NCBI RefSeq assembly: GCF_013410035.1
Contig: NZ_JACCBW010000004.1
Coordinates: forward strand, 124,001 to 188,000
DNA: 64,000 bases
Source of the DNA: Nocardioides cavernae
GTDB taxonomy: Bacteria; Actinomycetota; Actinomycetes; Propionibacteriales; Nocardioidaceae
Direction of reading: 5' to 3'
Shown: piece by piece, positions 20,304 through 28,633 of the stretch
Numbering within the stretch: the stretch's first letter is position 1
Layout of the letters: each line of letters begins with the position of its first letter
Position numbers and translations under genes: made by a program
The notes under the pieces: model-generated
What the model was told of the DNA's origin: nothing
Database searches by the model: none
Seen by the model: only the letters and a program-made list of their open reading frames with translations

Positions 20304-21611
20304 GTGAGCTTCCTCAGTCGCCAGACCGTCATCGCCGCCCTCACCGCGAACGCGCTCAGGCCGCCGCGGGGCCAGCGGGCGGGTGTGCCCGCGTTCGCGG
20401 CGGGCTGGGTGTTCGGCGAGATGGCGCCCCAGATGCTGGCGCTGACAGCGCTCGACGCCGCCACGCACCTCACCCGCCGCCGCCGTGCCGGGGTCCGGGG
20501 CACGGCGGCGATCGCCCTCGCCGGCGCGAGCGCGCTCGGCATGGCGCGCATGATCCGGCAGAGCCGACAGGCCAGGGACGGATTCGAGGACGCACTCGTC
20601 GAGGGGCTCGGCGTGGACTACGTCGAGCAGCTCGACGAGGTGCCCTCCCCGGCCGACCTGGCCACGCCGTGGCGGCGGCTGGCCCGGCCGTTCAGCTTCG
20701 CCGACGACGGCGTGAAGGTGATCAGCAACCTGCCCTACACCGAGGCCGGCCGTCGCGGCCACCTCGACATCTACCTCCCGGCCGGGGAGGACGCCATCAA
20801 GGACACGCCGGTGCTGCTGCAGGTCCACGGCGGCGCGTGGACCCTCGGCGCGAAGGAGCACCAGGGCCGCCCGCTCATGAACCAGATGGCCGCCAAGGGC
20901 TGGGTGTGCGTGGCCATCAACTACCGCCTCGCACCCCGCGACCCGTGGCCGGCCCACATCGTCGACGTGAAGCGCGCCATCGCCTGGGTCAAGGACAACA
21001 TCGCCGACTACGGCGGCGACCCCGACTACCTCACCATCACCGGCGGCTCCGCGGGCGGGCACCTCGCCGCGCTCGCGGCCCTGACCCCCGGCGACCGGGC
21101 CTTCCAGCCGGGGTTCGAGGAAGCCGACACCAGCGTCCGCGCCGCAGTTCCGTTCTACGGGGTCTACGACTTCGCCGGCTCCACCGGTCTCGCCAACGCC
21201 ATCGGGATGCGTGACGGCTTCCTGGGCCCCCGCGTCATGCAGACGACCTGGACCGACTCCCCCGACCTCTACGAGGCCGCGTCACCGATCCTGCGCATCA
21301 CACCGGACGCCCCCGACTTCTTCGTGATCCACGGCGAGCTCGACACCCTCGTGTCGGTCGACCAGGCCCGGCTGTTCACCGCCGAGCTGCGGCGCACGTC
21401 GGGGCGGTCGGTGGTCTACGCCGAGCTCCCCGGCGCCCAGCACGCCTTCGACGTCTTCCACTCCATCCGCAGCGCCCATGCCATCCGGGCGGTCGACCGC
21501 TACCTCACGTGGCACTGGAACACCTGGCGCCACGGGCTCGAGGCCGACAGCGGGGTCGACCCCGAGGAGATCTCGGAGCGGGACGAGCGCGACGACCGGA
21601 ACTCCGCCTGA
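20304..21611 (+). CDS. Alpha/beta hydrolase, HSL-like esterase/lipase
   Basis: A 435-residue esterase of the hormone-sensitive-lipase/carboxylesterase group. HGGAW is the oxyanion-hole motif, GGSAGG carries the nucleophile Ser, GELDTLV the acid and QHAFD the histidine. About 150 N-terminal residues precede the catalytic core and include a hydrophobic stretch (residues about 30-50 and 65-80) that may anchor it in the membrane. The C terminus is acidic and charged. It probably hydrolyses a carboxylic ester or lipid. Confidence 0.88.
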   Translation: MSFLSRQTVIAALTANALRPPRGQRAGVPAFAAGWVFGEMAPQMLALTALDAATHLTRRRRAGVRGTAAIALAGASALGMARMIRQSRQARDGFEDALVEGLGVDYVEQLDEVPSPADLATPWRRLARPFSFADDGVKVISNLPYTEAGRRGHLDIYLPAGEDAIKDTPVLLQVHGGAWTLGAKEHQGRPLMNQMAAKGWVCVAINYRLAPRDPWPAHIVDVKRAIAWVKDNIADYGGDPDYLTITGGSAGGHLAALAALTPGDRAFQPGFEEADTSVRAAVPFYGVYDFAGSTGLANAIGMRDGFLGPRVMQTTWTDSPDLYEAASPILRITPDAPDFFVIHGELDTLVSVDQARLFTAELRRTSGRSVVYAELPGAQHAFDVFHSIRSAHAIRAVDRYLTWHWNTWRHGLEADSGVDPEEISERDERDDRNSA

Positions 21612-21647
21612 CTCCCGCCCCGACCCGAGGTGCGCCATCATGTCGTC

Positions 21648-22025
21648 ATGACGACCGCGACCTCCTCCGTGACGGGCAGCGCCGACAGCCGCTCGGCACG
21701 GGCGGACGCGCTCCTGCTGTCCGGCACGGTCGTGGCGGCGGTCCTCGCCTTCGCGGTCCTCGCGGCGCCGTACCTCGTGGAGGGCTTCGTCCCGCCCGTC
21801 GGCCTCGACGCACTCTGGGGGCTGGGCGGGTCGCTGTCGCTGGTCCTGGCACCGGTCGCCGCCGCGCTCGCCGGGGCCGCGAGCGGCTGGACGCTGTGGC
21901 GCCGGGACGACCTGGCCGGCACCGCGCGCGGCCTGCACCTGCTGGGCGTCGCGGTCTCGCTCGCGTTCGTCGCCGTCCTCGTCTCGGAACCCGGCCGCGC
22001 GCTCGTCGCGTGGTGGCAGGACTGA
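21648..22025 (+). CDS. Small three-helix membrane protein, unknown
   Basis: A 125-residue hydrophobic protein with three predicted membrane segments (near residues 22-44, 54-80 and 95-115) and a Trp-rich end. ATG 21648 (MTTATSS) is chosen because the frame upstream has no other plausible start. I recognise no family. It lies between the esterase and the methyltransferase at 22069, which has its own promoter, so a functional link is unproven. Confidence 0.6.
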   Translation: MTTATSSVTGSADSRSARADALLLSGTVVAAVLAFAVLAAPYLVEGFVPPVGLDALWGLGGSLSLVLAPVAAALAGAASGWTLWRRDDLAGTARGLHLLGVAVSLAFVAVLVSEPGRALVAWWQD

Positions 22026-22055
22026 CGCCTGCGCTCCGGGCTCGGGCGGACGAAC

Positions 22056-22061
22056 TAGGGT
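22056..22061 (+). promoter_or_regulatory. -10 element of the methyltransferase at 22069
   Basis: TAGGGT, 7 nt before the GTG; leaderless arrangement. Confidence 0.5.
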
Positions 22062-22068
22062 CGCCGTC

Positions 22069-22719
22069 GTGATCCCGGACGACCTGCTCGCCCATGCCCG
22101 TGCCGCGAAGGGCTTCATGCCCGAGGACGAGGGGTCCTGCCTGCACCGCTGGGCGCGCGAGCAGCTGCCGCACGGCCCGGCGCTCGAGGTGGGGACCTAC
22201 TGCGGCAAGTCGGCGATCTGGCTGGGCGCGGCCGCACGCGAGGTGGGCGGCGCGGTCTTCACCGTCGACCACCACCGCGGGTCGGAGGAGAACCAGGCGG
22301 GCTGGGAGCACCACGACGACACCCTCGTCGACGGTGAGCTGGGCGTGATGGACACGCTGCCGACGTTCCGGCGGACCATCGCCGCCGCCGGTCTCGAGGA
22401 CCAGGTCGTGGCCGTCGTGGGGCGCTCCGGGACGGTCGGCGCGTGGTGGCGCACCCCGCTGTCGCTGCTCTTCATCGACGGCGGTCACGGCGTCGAGCCG
22501 GCGCGCACCGACTACCTCACCTGGCCGCGCTGGGTCGCCGCCGGTGGCGTGCTCGCCATCCACGACGTGTTCCCCGACCCGGCCGACGGCGGCCGTCCGC
22601 CGTACGAGGAGATCTACCTGCCCGCGCTGGCGAGCGGGGCGTTCAGCGAGGTCGACGCGGTGGGGTCGATGCGGGTCCTACGCCGTACGGCGGGCGACGC
22701 GGGCGACCTCGTCGCCTGA
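22069..22719 (+). CDS. Class I SAM-dependent methyltransferase
   Basis: A 216-residue Rossmann methyltransferase of the Methyltransf_24 type. Motif I is ALEVGTYCGKSAIWLG, motif II ends in VDHH, and LLFIDGGHG corresponds to motif IV. A C-terminal HDVFPDPADGG is common in this group, whose members often sit in sugar or glycan gene clusters. Its 3' end overlaps the oppositely oriented alpha-barrel gene by 42 nt, so the two face each other. It probably belongs with the operon at 22678-25809 (inference). Confidence 0.83.
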   Translation: MIPDDLLAHARAAKGFMPEDEGSCLHRWAREQLPHGPALEVGTYCGKSAIWLGAAAREVGGAVFTVDHHRGSEENQAGWEHHDDTLVDGELGVMDTLPTFRRTIAAAGLEDQVVAVVGRSGTVGAWWRTPLSLLFIDGGHGVEPARTDYLTWPRWVAAGGVLAIHDVFPDPADGGRPPYEEIYLPALASGAFSEVDAVGSMRVLRRTAGDAGDLVA

Positions 22720-23796
22720 CCCGTCCGGGGCGCAGCCGCACTCCAGCCCGATCGCGGCGAAGGGGGGCGCCAGCGTGGTGCCGCGCATGATGTCCGCGCC
22801 GGGCGTGCCGTCGGCCAGGGCGTCGACGGCGAGGATCACGGCCGCCGCCGTGTAGGTGGTCTGCTCCGACGGCCAGTTCACGCCCTCGGGGAAGACGTAG
22901 CCGGTCCAGTACGCCCCCTCCGCCGTGCGCAGGTGCTGCATGTCCGCCAGCAGCTGGCGGGCCCGCGCGCGGTCGCCGATAGCCTCGAGCGCGAGCACCA
23001 GCTCGCAGGTCTCGGCGCCGGTCACCCACGGGTTCGCGGAGACGCACCGGATGCCGAGCCCGGGCTCGACGAAGGTGTCCCAGCGCTCGGCCAGCAGGGC
23101 GTACGCGTCGGGTCCGCGGACCGCTCCGCCGAGGACCGGGTAGTACCAGTCCATCGAGAACGTCGACTTGTCCAGGAACAGGTCGCGGTGCTCGCGCAGC
23201 GCGTGGCCCAGGCGACCGCCGGCGAGCTCCCACTCGACCTGCGGCTCCCCCACCAGGTCCGCGAGGGCGACGCCCGCGCGCAGGGAGTGGTAGATGCTCG
23301 ACGAGCCGGCGAGCAGCGCCTCCTCGTTGACCGGCCCCGGCGCCGCGTCGCGCCACTCCTGCGACCAGGCGACGCCGCCGAACGGCAGCTGGAGGGACAC
23401 CACGAAGTCGAGCGCCCGGCGCACCGTCGGCCACATGAGCCGTACGAACCCCTCGTCGCGGGCCACCAGCCAGTGGTGCCAGGTCGCGACCGCGACGTAG
23501 GCCGACATGTTGGACTCCCCGGAGTGGTCCTCCACCTCCCCGGCGACGATCTTCATCGGCCAGGACCCGTCGGGCCGCTGGCGGTCGCGGGCCCAGGCGA
23601 ACGCCCGCTCGGCGGCCTCCCGCCGACCGCCCACCATCAGGGCCATCGCCGACTCGAGGTGGTTCCAGACGTCGGTGTGCTCACCGGTCGTCCAGGGGAT
23701 GGCGCCCGACGGCTCCTGCATGCCCTCGATGGTCGCGGCGGTCTGCTCGACCTGTGCGCGGGTCAGCACACCGGACGGGACGGCCTGCTCGCTCAT
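22678..23796 (-). CDS. Prenyltransferase/squalene-cyclase-like alpha-barrel protein
   Basis: A 372-residue, helix-rich protein with repeated WxxxE/H and RPDGSWPM-type motifs, the kind usually annotated as prenyltransferase or terpenoid-cyclase-like (alpha/alpha barrel). RQRPDGSWPM, SMDWYYPVLGG, NPWVTGAETCE and GAYWTGYVFPEG mark successive hairpins. The DxDD motif of true squalene-hopene cyclases is not visible, so terpene cyclisation is doubtful; a glycan-processing six-hairpin role is equally possible. The ATG overlaps the methyltransferase stop by 4 nt (ATGA). Last gene of the operon. Confidence 0.7.
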   Translation of the reverse strand: MSEQAVPSGVLTRAQVEQTAATIEGMQEPSGAIPWTTGEHTDVWNHLESAMALMVGGRREAAERAFAWARDRQRPDGSWPMKIVAGEVEDHSGESNMSAYVAVATWHHWLVARDEGFVRLMWPTVRRALDFVVSLQLPFGGVAWSQEWRDAAPGPVNEEALLAGSSSIYHSLRAGVALADLVGEPQVEWELAGGRLGHALREHRDLFLDKSTFSMDWYYPVLGGAVRGPDAYALLAERWDTFVEPGLGIRCVSANPWVTGAETCELVLALEAIGDRARARQLLADMQHLRTAEGAYWTGYVFPEGVNWPSEQTTYTAAAVILAVDALADGTPGADIMRGTTLAPPFAAIGLECGCAPDGSGDEVARVARRTA

Positions 23797-24548
23797 GCCG
23801 GCCCGGGAACGGGCTTGCGGAAGTAGAGCACCAGGCTCTTGCCGATGAGGGGGTCGAGGACCTTGCCGGCGTACTGCAGCACCTTGGGGTTCTCCATGAT
23901 CTCCCACACCAGGAGCTTGTGGTAGGCCTTCGCGAGGGGGTGCTCGTCGTTGGTGACGCCGACCGCGCACTTGATCCACCAGTACGGCGTGTGCAGCCCG
24001 TGGGCGTGGTCCCTGCCCGTGAACACCATCGCGTCGCCCGGCGTGCCGTCGTTGGAGCGGCCGGCCTTGGTGACCTTGTCGACGAGCTCCTCGGCGGTGT
24101 AGATGCGGACGTGGCCGCCCTCGGCGTTGTGGTAGTCGTCGGAGAGCTTCCAGTTGACGATCTCGGGCAGCCACCGCGGCACGGAGACGGCGAGCGTGCC
24201 GCCGGGGCGCAGCACCCGCACGAGCTCCTTGATCGCGTCGACGTCGGCGTGGATGTGCTCGAGCACCTCGGAGGCGACGACACGGTCGAACTCGCCGTCG
24301 GCGAACGGCAGGGCGAGGGCGTCACCCTCCTTGACGTCGGCCTCGGCGCCGTCGGGCACCTCGCCCGCCTCCCGCATCGCGGTGAACCACTCGCGGACCG
24401 TGGCCAGCTCGTCGGCGTCCTGGTCGAACGCGATCACGTCGGCGCCGCGCTTGTACATCTCGAAGGCGTGCCGACCCGCGCCGCAGCCCATGTCGAGCAC
24501 GCGGTCGCCCGGGCGGAGGCCGAGCCGGTCGAAGTCAACGGTCAGCAC
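23793..24548 (-). CDS. Class I SAM-dependent methyltransferase in GT operon
   Basis: A 251-residue methyltransferase of the UbiE/Methyltransf_11 group. It has motif I VLDMGCGAGRHAFE, post-motif acidic loop FDQD, motif VASEVLEHI, and LRPGGTLAVSVPRW. The C-terminal half includes HGLHTPYWWIKCAVG, often seen in enzymes encoded beside glycosyltransferases. The GTG at 24548 lies within the end of the glycosyltransferase gene (14-nt overlap) and its stop overlaps the next gene by 4 nt, so all three genes are coupled. Confidence 0.85.
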   Translation of the reverse strand: MLTVDFDRLGLRPGDRVLDMGCGAGRHAFEMYKRGADVIAFDQDADELATVREWFTAMREAGEVPDGAEADVKEGDALALPFADGEFDRVVASEVLEHIHADVDAIKELVRVLRPGGTLAVSVPRWLPEIVNWKLSDDYHNAEGGHVRIYTAEELVDKVTKAGRSNDGTPGDAMVFTGRDHAHGLHTPYWWIKCAVGVTNDEHPLAKAYHKLLVWEIMENPKVLQYAGKVLDPLIGKSLVLYFRKPVPGPA

Positions 24549-25809
24549 GGTGGGTCTCCTGGTCACGCTGGTCACGCTCGGTGTCGAAGGAGGCGATCGC
24601 CTCCTCGTAGGCGGCGGCGGTCGCCTCGGCCACCGCACGCCAGCTGAACATCTCCTCGACGCGGGCGCGGCCGGCCGCGCTCATCGCCGTACGCCGCTCC
24701 GGGTCGTCGAGGAGCGCGGCGATCGCGTGCTCGAGCTCACCGACGTCGCCGGGGGTGACGAGGTCGGCGCAGACGCCGTCGGGGCCCACGACCTCGGGGA
24801 TCGCGCCCGCCCGCGACACGACCAGCGGCGTGGCGCACGCCATCAGCTCGGCGGTCGGCAGCGAGAAGCCCTCGTAGAGCGACGGCACGCAGGCGACCTC
24901 GGCGGAGCCCATCACCTCGACGAGCTCGGCGTCGCTGACGCCGTTGACGAAGGTGACCCGGTCGGCGATGCCGAGCTGGTCGATGAGCTGCTCGGTGCGC
25001 CCGCCCGGCTCGGGACGGGTCACCAGGACGAGCGAGACGTCGCGTTCGACGGCGAGCTTGGCGAACGCCTCCAGCAGGGTCGCGATCCCCTTCATCGGCG
25101 CGTCGGCGCTGGCCATCGCGAGGATGCGTCCCGGGACGCGCGGCGCGGTCGGGGGCGCGAACACGTCGTCGACGCCGAGCAGGATGGTGCGCATCCGGGC
25201 CGGGTCCACACCGAAGTCACGGGCGACGTCGCGGGCCGACGACTCCGACGGCGTGAGCACCATGCGGTAGCGCTTGGCCACCTTGGTCTGCATCCGCAGG
25301 AAGCCGTACCACCGGCGCAGCGTGAGCCGCTTGCGCCATCCCGGCGCGGTCTGGAGGTCGATCCTGCGGTCCATGGTGATGGGGTGGTGGATCGTGGCGA
25401 CGACCGGCAGGCCGTAGGACTCCAGCGCCAGGATCCCGGTGCCCAGCACCTGGTTGTCGTGGGCGACGTCGAAGTCGGCGGCACGGTCCCGCATCAGGCG
25501 GGCGATGCGCGAGCTGAAGGTCTTCGGCTCGGGGAACCCGGCCGTGCACATCGTGAGGAACTCCTCGACGTCGATCCGGTCGCGGAACTCGCGCAGCCGC
25601 GGCACCCGGAACGGGTCGGGCTCTCGGTAGAGGTCGAGGCTCGGCACCTTCGTGAGCGCGACGCCGTCGTCGAGGTCGGGGTAGGGCTGCCCGGAGAACA
25701 CCTCGACCTCGTGGCCGAGACGTACGAGCTCGCGACTCAGGTGACGGATGTAGACGCCCTGGCCGCCGCAATGAGGCTTGCTCCGGTAGGACAGCATGGC
25801 GATGCGCAC
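24535..25809 (-). CDS. Glycosyltransferase family 4
   Basis: A 424-residue GT-B glycosyltransferase. The N-terminal domain opens with MLSYRSKPHCGGQGVYIRHL, whose Gly-rich loop is typical of GT4. The C-terminal domain has GVDDVF, ADAPMKGIATLLEAF and the donor-binding PSLYEGFSLPTAELMACATPLV (E-x7-E type). It would transfer a sugar from a nucleotide donor to an unknown acceptor in the cytoplasm. It heads a three-gene operon. The GTG at 25809 is 6 nt downstream of a CATAAT -10 box that is overlapped by an inverted repeat operator. Confidence 0.9.
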   Translation of the reverse strand: MRIAMLSYRSKPHCGGQGVYIRHLSRELVRLGHEVEVFSGQPYPDLDDGVALTKVPSLDLYREPDPFRVPRLREFRDRIDVEEFLTMCTAGFPEPKTFSSRIARLMRDRAADFDVAHDNQVLGTGILALESYGLPVVATIHHPITMDRRIDLQTAPGWRKRLTLRRWYGFLRMQTKVAKRYRMVLTPSESSARDVARDFGVDPARMRTILLGVDDVFAPPTAPRVPGRILAMASADAPMKGIATLLEAFAKLAVERDVSLVLVTRPEPGGRTEQLIDQLGIADRVTFVNGVSDAELVEVMGSAEVACVPSLYEGFSLPTAELMACATPLVVSRAGAIPEVVGPDGVCADLVTPGDVGELEHAIAALLDDPERRTAMSAAGRARVEEMFSWRAVAEATAAAYEEAIASFDTERDQRDQETHRADR

Positions 25810-25815
25810 CCGCTC

Positions 25816-25821
25816 ATTATG
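25816..25821 (-). promoter_or_regulatory. -10 element of the GT4 operon
   Basis: CATAAT, 6 nt before the GTG at 25809; leaderless type and relatively AT-rich for this genome. It touches the operator at 25821-25838. Confidence 0.55.
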
Positions 25822-25838
25822 CCTACTGATCGGTAGGC
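25821..25838. promoter_or_regulatory. TetR-like operator of the GT4 operon
   Basis: GCCTAC-tgatcg-GTAGGC: 6-bp perfect arms around a near-palindromic centre, abutting the -10 element. The CTAC-N6-GTAG form resembles sites bound by TetR/AcrR repressors; no regulator gene is adjacent. Confidence 0.55.
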
Positions 25839-25854
25839 GACTCGCGCACCGGGG

Positions 25855-26826
25855 TCAGGCCTCGCTCGAGTGCCCGGGGAAGACGTGTGCGGCGGGGTCG
25901 AGCACCACGGCGGCGTTGTTGACCGCCGTCGCGGCCTCGCCGAACCCGACGGCGATGAGGCGCACCTTGCCGGGGTAGTCGGTGATGTCGCCGGCGGCGA
26001 AGACCCGGGGCAGGTTGGTGCGCATCGACGAGTCGACCACCACGTGCCGCTTGCGGGTCTCCAGGCCCCACTGCTGGATCGCGCCGAGGTCGGCGATGAA
26101 GCCGAGGGCGGCCACGAGCGCCTGGGCCCTGACCGTGCGGGGCTCCTCGCCGTCGACGCTGATCTCCACCTCCTCGAGGTGACCGTCGCCGCGGAGCTCG
26201 GTGACCTGGGCGTTGGTGACGATCCGCACGCTGGAGTCCTTGACCGCCGCGACCGTGCGCTCGTGGGCGCGGAAGGCGTCGCGGCGGTGGACCAGGGTGA
26301 CGGACGCGGCGACGGGCTCGAGGTGCTGCGCCCAGTCGAAGGCGCTGTCGCCGCCACCGACCACGACCACGTCCTTGCCGGCGTACGGCGCGAAGCTGGG
26401 CACGAAGAACTCCATGCCGCGTCCCACCCAGCCGTCGCCCGCCGGGAGGGGCCGCGGGCTGAACTTCCCGATCCCGGACGTGATGAGCAGTGCCCCGGCG
26501 CGGACCCGGGTCCCGTCGTCGAGCGTGACGACCACGTCGTCGTCGCCGTGCTCGAGGGTGGTGGCGGTGCGGTCGAGGAGGTACGTCGGGTCCGCGGTCG
26601 CGGCCTGGGCGACGAGCCCCTCCACCAGGTCGCGGCCCTTGACGCTCGGGAAGCCGGCGACGTCGAGGATGGCCTTCTCGGGGTACATCGCAGTGATCTG
26701 GCCGCCCAGCTCCGGCAGCGAGTCCACCACCGCCACCCGCATCCCGCGGAACCCCGCGTAGTAGGCGGAGAACAGTCCCGTCGGGCCCGCGCCGATGATG
26801 AGGAGGTCGGTCGTGACGTCGTCCAC
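25855..26826 (-). CDS. Ferredoxin/flavodoxin-NADP+ reductase, type 2 (TrxR-like)
   Basis: A 323-residue FAD and NAD(P) flavoprotein. The FAD site is LIIGAGPTGLFSAYYAG and the NAD(P) site VVVVGGGDSAFDWA. The C-terminal FAD-contact motif is VFAAGDITDYPGKVRLIAVGFGEAATAVNNA. There is no CxxC redox pair, which separates it from thioredoxin reductase and assigns it to the type 2 ferredoxin-NADP reductase group. GTG at 26826 is chosen because it precedes the first conserved strand; TTGGAT lies 7 nt upstream. Confidence 0.88.
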   Translation of the reverse strand: MDDVTTDLLIIGAGPTGLFSAYYAGFRGMRVAVVDSLPELGGQITAMYPEKAILDVAGFPSVKGRDLVEGLVAQAATADPTYLLDRTATTLEHGDDDVVVTLDDGTRVRAGALLITSGIGKFSPRPLPAGDGWVGRGMEFFVPSFAPYAGKDVVVVGGGDSAFDWAQHLEPVAASVTLVHRRDAFRAHERTVAAVKDSSVRIVTNAQVTELRGDGHLEEVEISVDGEEPRTVRAQALVAALGFIADLGAIQQWGLETRKRHVVVDSSMRTNLPRVFAAGDITDYPGKVRLIAVGFGEAATAVNNAAVVLDPAAHVFPGHSSEA

Positions 26827-26890
26827 GTGTGCGATCCAATCGTCTGGGCGGCGGTCCCACAAGGGTCCGCCGATCGGGGCGGGATGTCGT

Positions 26891-27409
26891 CTACAGGGCG
26901 TCCAGCTCGCTGACCTTCCACTCGCCGTCGACCCGGCGCAGGCTCACCAGCACCCGGTCGAGGTCCAGCGTGGGCTCCTCCAGGTCGTCGCCGTCTGTGC
27001 TCTGGTTGACGAAGACGAGCACCCGGGCGTCCCGCGACGTCGCCGTCACCAGCGCGGTGTCCACCACCTCCGCGGTCACCACCGTCCGGTCGCGGCGGCT
27101 CGAGGTCGTCACCCCGGCCATGGTGCGGTCGTACCGGTCCTGCATCGCCGGCGTCATCAGGTCGCGGGCGGCCGCCTTGTCGTCCGCGAGGGTGTCCCAG
27201 GAGAAGCTGTACGCCGCGGTGGCCGCCTCGGCCGCGCGGTCCCTGACCTCCGCCTTGACGGACGTCGAGACCACCGCCGCGGCGGAGGCGTCGGCGCTCA
27301 CGACGTCCGGGCCGCCCGCCTCGGGCGCGTCGGCCAACAGCCATGCCAGCGCGAGGCCGGCCACGCAGACGAGTGCCGCGAGCGCCGGCAGCCACTTCCT
27401 CCCACCCAT
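26891..27409 (-). CDS. Mce-associated membrane protein-like, copy 2
   Basis: A 172-residue single-pass membrane protein: a hydrophobic segment at about residues 5-25, then an extracytoplasmic domain with YSFSWDTLADDKAAARDLMTPAMQDRYD, the SnoaL/VirB8-like pattern of Mce-associated proteins. ATG 27409 has GAGG 8 nt upstream; GTG 27418 is possible and would overlap the upstream stop. It pairs with the protein at 27415. No mce transporter genes are in the window. Confidence 0.65.
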   Translation of the reverse strand: MGGRKWLPALAALVCVAGLALAWLLADAPEAGGPDVVSADASAAAVVSTSVKAEVRDRAAEAATAAYSFSWDTLADDKAAARDLMTPAMQDRYDRTMAGVTTSSRRDRTVVTAEVVDTALVTATSRDARVLVFVNQSTDGDDLEEPTLDLDRVLVSLRRVDGEWKVSELDAL

Positions 27410-27414
27410 GCCGA

Positions 27415-27909
27415 TCACCTCACGAACTGCACGTTGCTCGTGAGCCACCGGTCGCCCTCACGGACGAGCTCGAGGCGCAGCCGGTAGTAGCGGACCTCGC
27501 CCTCGCTGCCGGTGCCGGTGTTGGTGACCCGGCTGTTGGCAGCGACCAGCACGGTCGCCGACTCCTCGTCCTGGTCGCCGACACCGAGCGCCACGACCTC
27601 CGCGGTGGACGTCGCCTTCGTGCGCACCGCCTCCGCCTCGAGGGTGTCGCGCTGCGCGGCGTACTGCTCGGCGAACTCACCCGTCGCCCCCTCCAGGACG
27701 GCGTCGACGAGCGGACCCATGTCGCGGTGGTCCACGGTCAGGAACGCCAGCGCCTCCGCGCGTGCAGCGGCGGCGACGTCCTGCTGGTCCGCCGTCAGCT
27801 GCTCGTCCACGGCGTCGCGCGAGGTCACGACGAGACCGATCGCGACGAGGAGGCCGACGAGCACGACGGCCAGCAGCGCTCCCAGCCACCGGCTCGCTCG
27901 TGCTCCCAC
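27415..27909 (-). CDS. Mce-associated membrane protein-like, copy 1
   Basis: A 164-residue protein with one N-terminal membrane helix (residues about 8-29) and an outer domain containing ALAFLTVDHRDMGPLVDAVL and VRYYRLRLELVREGDRWL. The folding pattern is that of Mce-associated or Vlg-type helper proteins, which share little sequence. GTG at 27909 with a leaderless -10. It is the first gene of a two-gene unit whose members are distant paralogues. Confidence 0.65.
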   Translation of the reverse strand: MGARASRWLGALLAVVLVGLLVAIGLVVTSRDAVDEQLTADQQDVAAAARAEALAFLTVDHRDMGPLVDAVLEGATGEFAEQYAAQRDTLEAEAVRTKATSTAEVVALGVGDQDEESATVLVAANSRVTNTGTGSEGEVRYYRLRLELVREGDRWLTSNVQFVR

Positions 27910-27915
27910 GCCGCG

Positions 27916-27921
27916 AACCTA
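27916..27921 (-). promoter_or_regulatory. -10 element of the Mce-associated-like pair
   Basis: TAGGTT, 6 nt before the GTG at 27909; leaderless type. Confidence 0.5.
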
Positions 27922-27959
27922 GCCCAGCCGGCCGCCGACGTGCGGCTCATCCGTCTCCC

Positions 27960-27965
27960 TAGACT
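27960..27965 (+). promoter_or_regulatory. -10 element of the channel gene
   Basis: TAGACT, 8 nt before the GTG at 27974; divergent from the promoter at 27916. Confidence 0.5.
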
Positions 27966-27973
27966 GCGTTCTC

Positions 27974-28633
27974 GTGACCCACCCGCTGCGGCACCTGACC
28001 GCGCACCCGTCGGCGATGCTGCTGCTGGCCCAGCTCGCGCAGGTGCTGGCGTACCCCTTCCTCGGCGAGTCCCGGGTCGGCGGGGCGATCCTGGGGGTGA
28101 TCGGGATGCTCGCCGTCGGGTCCGCGGTCCTCGCCGTGCGGCGTACGCCCAACGTCAGCCGCGTCGTGTTCTTCCTGGGCGCGCCGACGATCGTGTTCAC
28201 CCTGCTCGAGGCGATCTTCTACGAGACCGACGCGATCGTCCTCGTCTCGGGCCTGCTGCACGCGCCGTTCTACTTCTACGTCTCGTGGGCGATGCTGCGC
28301 TACCTGTTCCACGACGACATCGTCACCACCGACGAGTACTACGCGACCGGGGCCGCCTTCACCGTGGTGGCGTGGGGCTTCACCTACCTGTACGCCGCCG
28401 TGCAGGTCGTGTGGCCCGACTCCTACATCAACGGCGAGGGCTTCGACCGCTCGTGGTTCGAGCTGCTCTACCTGTCGTTCTCGACCCTCACCAGCGTGGG
28501 TCTCTCCGACATCGTCGCCGTCGGCGAGCAGGCACGCGCACTGCTGATGGTCGAGATGATGGTCGGCGTCTTCTACGTCGCCATGGTCGTGGCCCGCATG
28601 GTCGGGCTGACCATGATGCGCAGCCGGCGCTGA
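27974..28633 (+). CDS. Ion-channel-family membrane protein with atypical filter
   Basis: A 219-residue membrane protein with about six hydrophobic segments, the last two framing a pore loop. The pore reads SFSTLTSVGLSDIV (residues 168-181), where potassium channels usually have TVGYGD: the T-x-V-G core and the Asp are kept but Tyr-Gly is replaced by Leu-Ser. The following helix, ALLMVEMMVGVFYVAMVVARMVG, matches the second pore helix of bacterial two-TM channels. Ion preference may differ from K+ (inference). No regulatory RCK domain is present. Confidence 0.75.
   Translation: MTHPLRHLTAHPSAMLLLAQLAQVLAYPFLGESRVGGAILGVIGMLAVGSAVLAVRRTPNVSRVVFFLGAPTIVFTLLEAIFYETDAIVLVSGLLHAPFYFYVSWAMLRYLFHDDIVTTDEYYATGAAFTVVAWGFTYLYAAVQVVWPDSYINGEGFDRSWFELLYLSFSTLTSVGLSDIVAVGEQARALLMVEMMVGVFYVAMVVARMVGLTMMRSRR

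Noticed and set aside
19087..20307. A plus-strand frame starting at an ATG with GGGAGG 9 nt upstream
   Set aside because: It runs antisense through the whole MerR-PP2C gene; its product lacks any recognisable motif and the ribosome site is probably chance.
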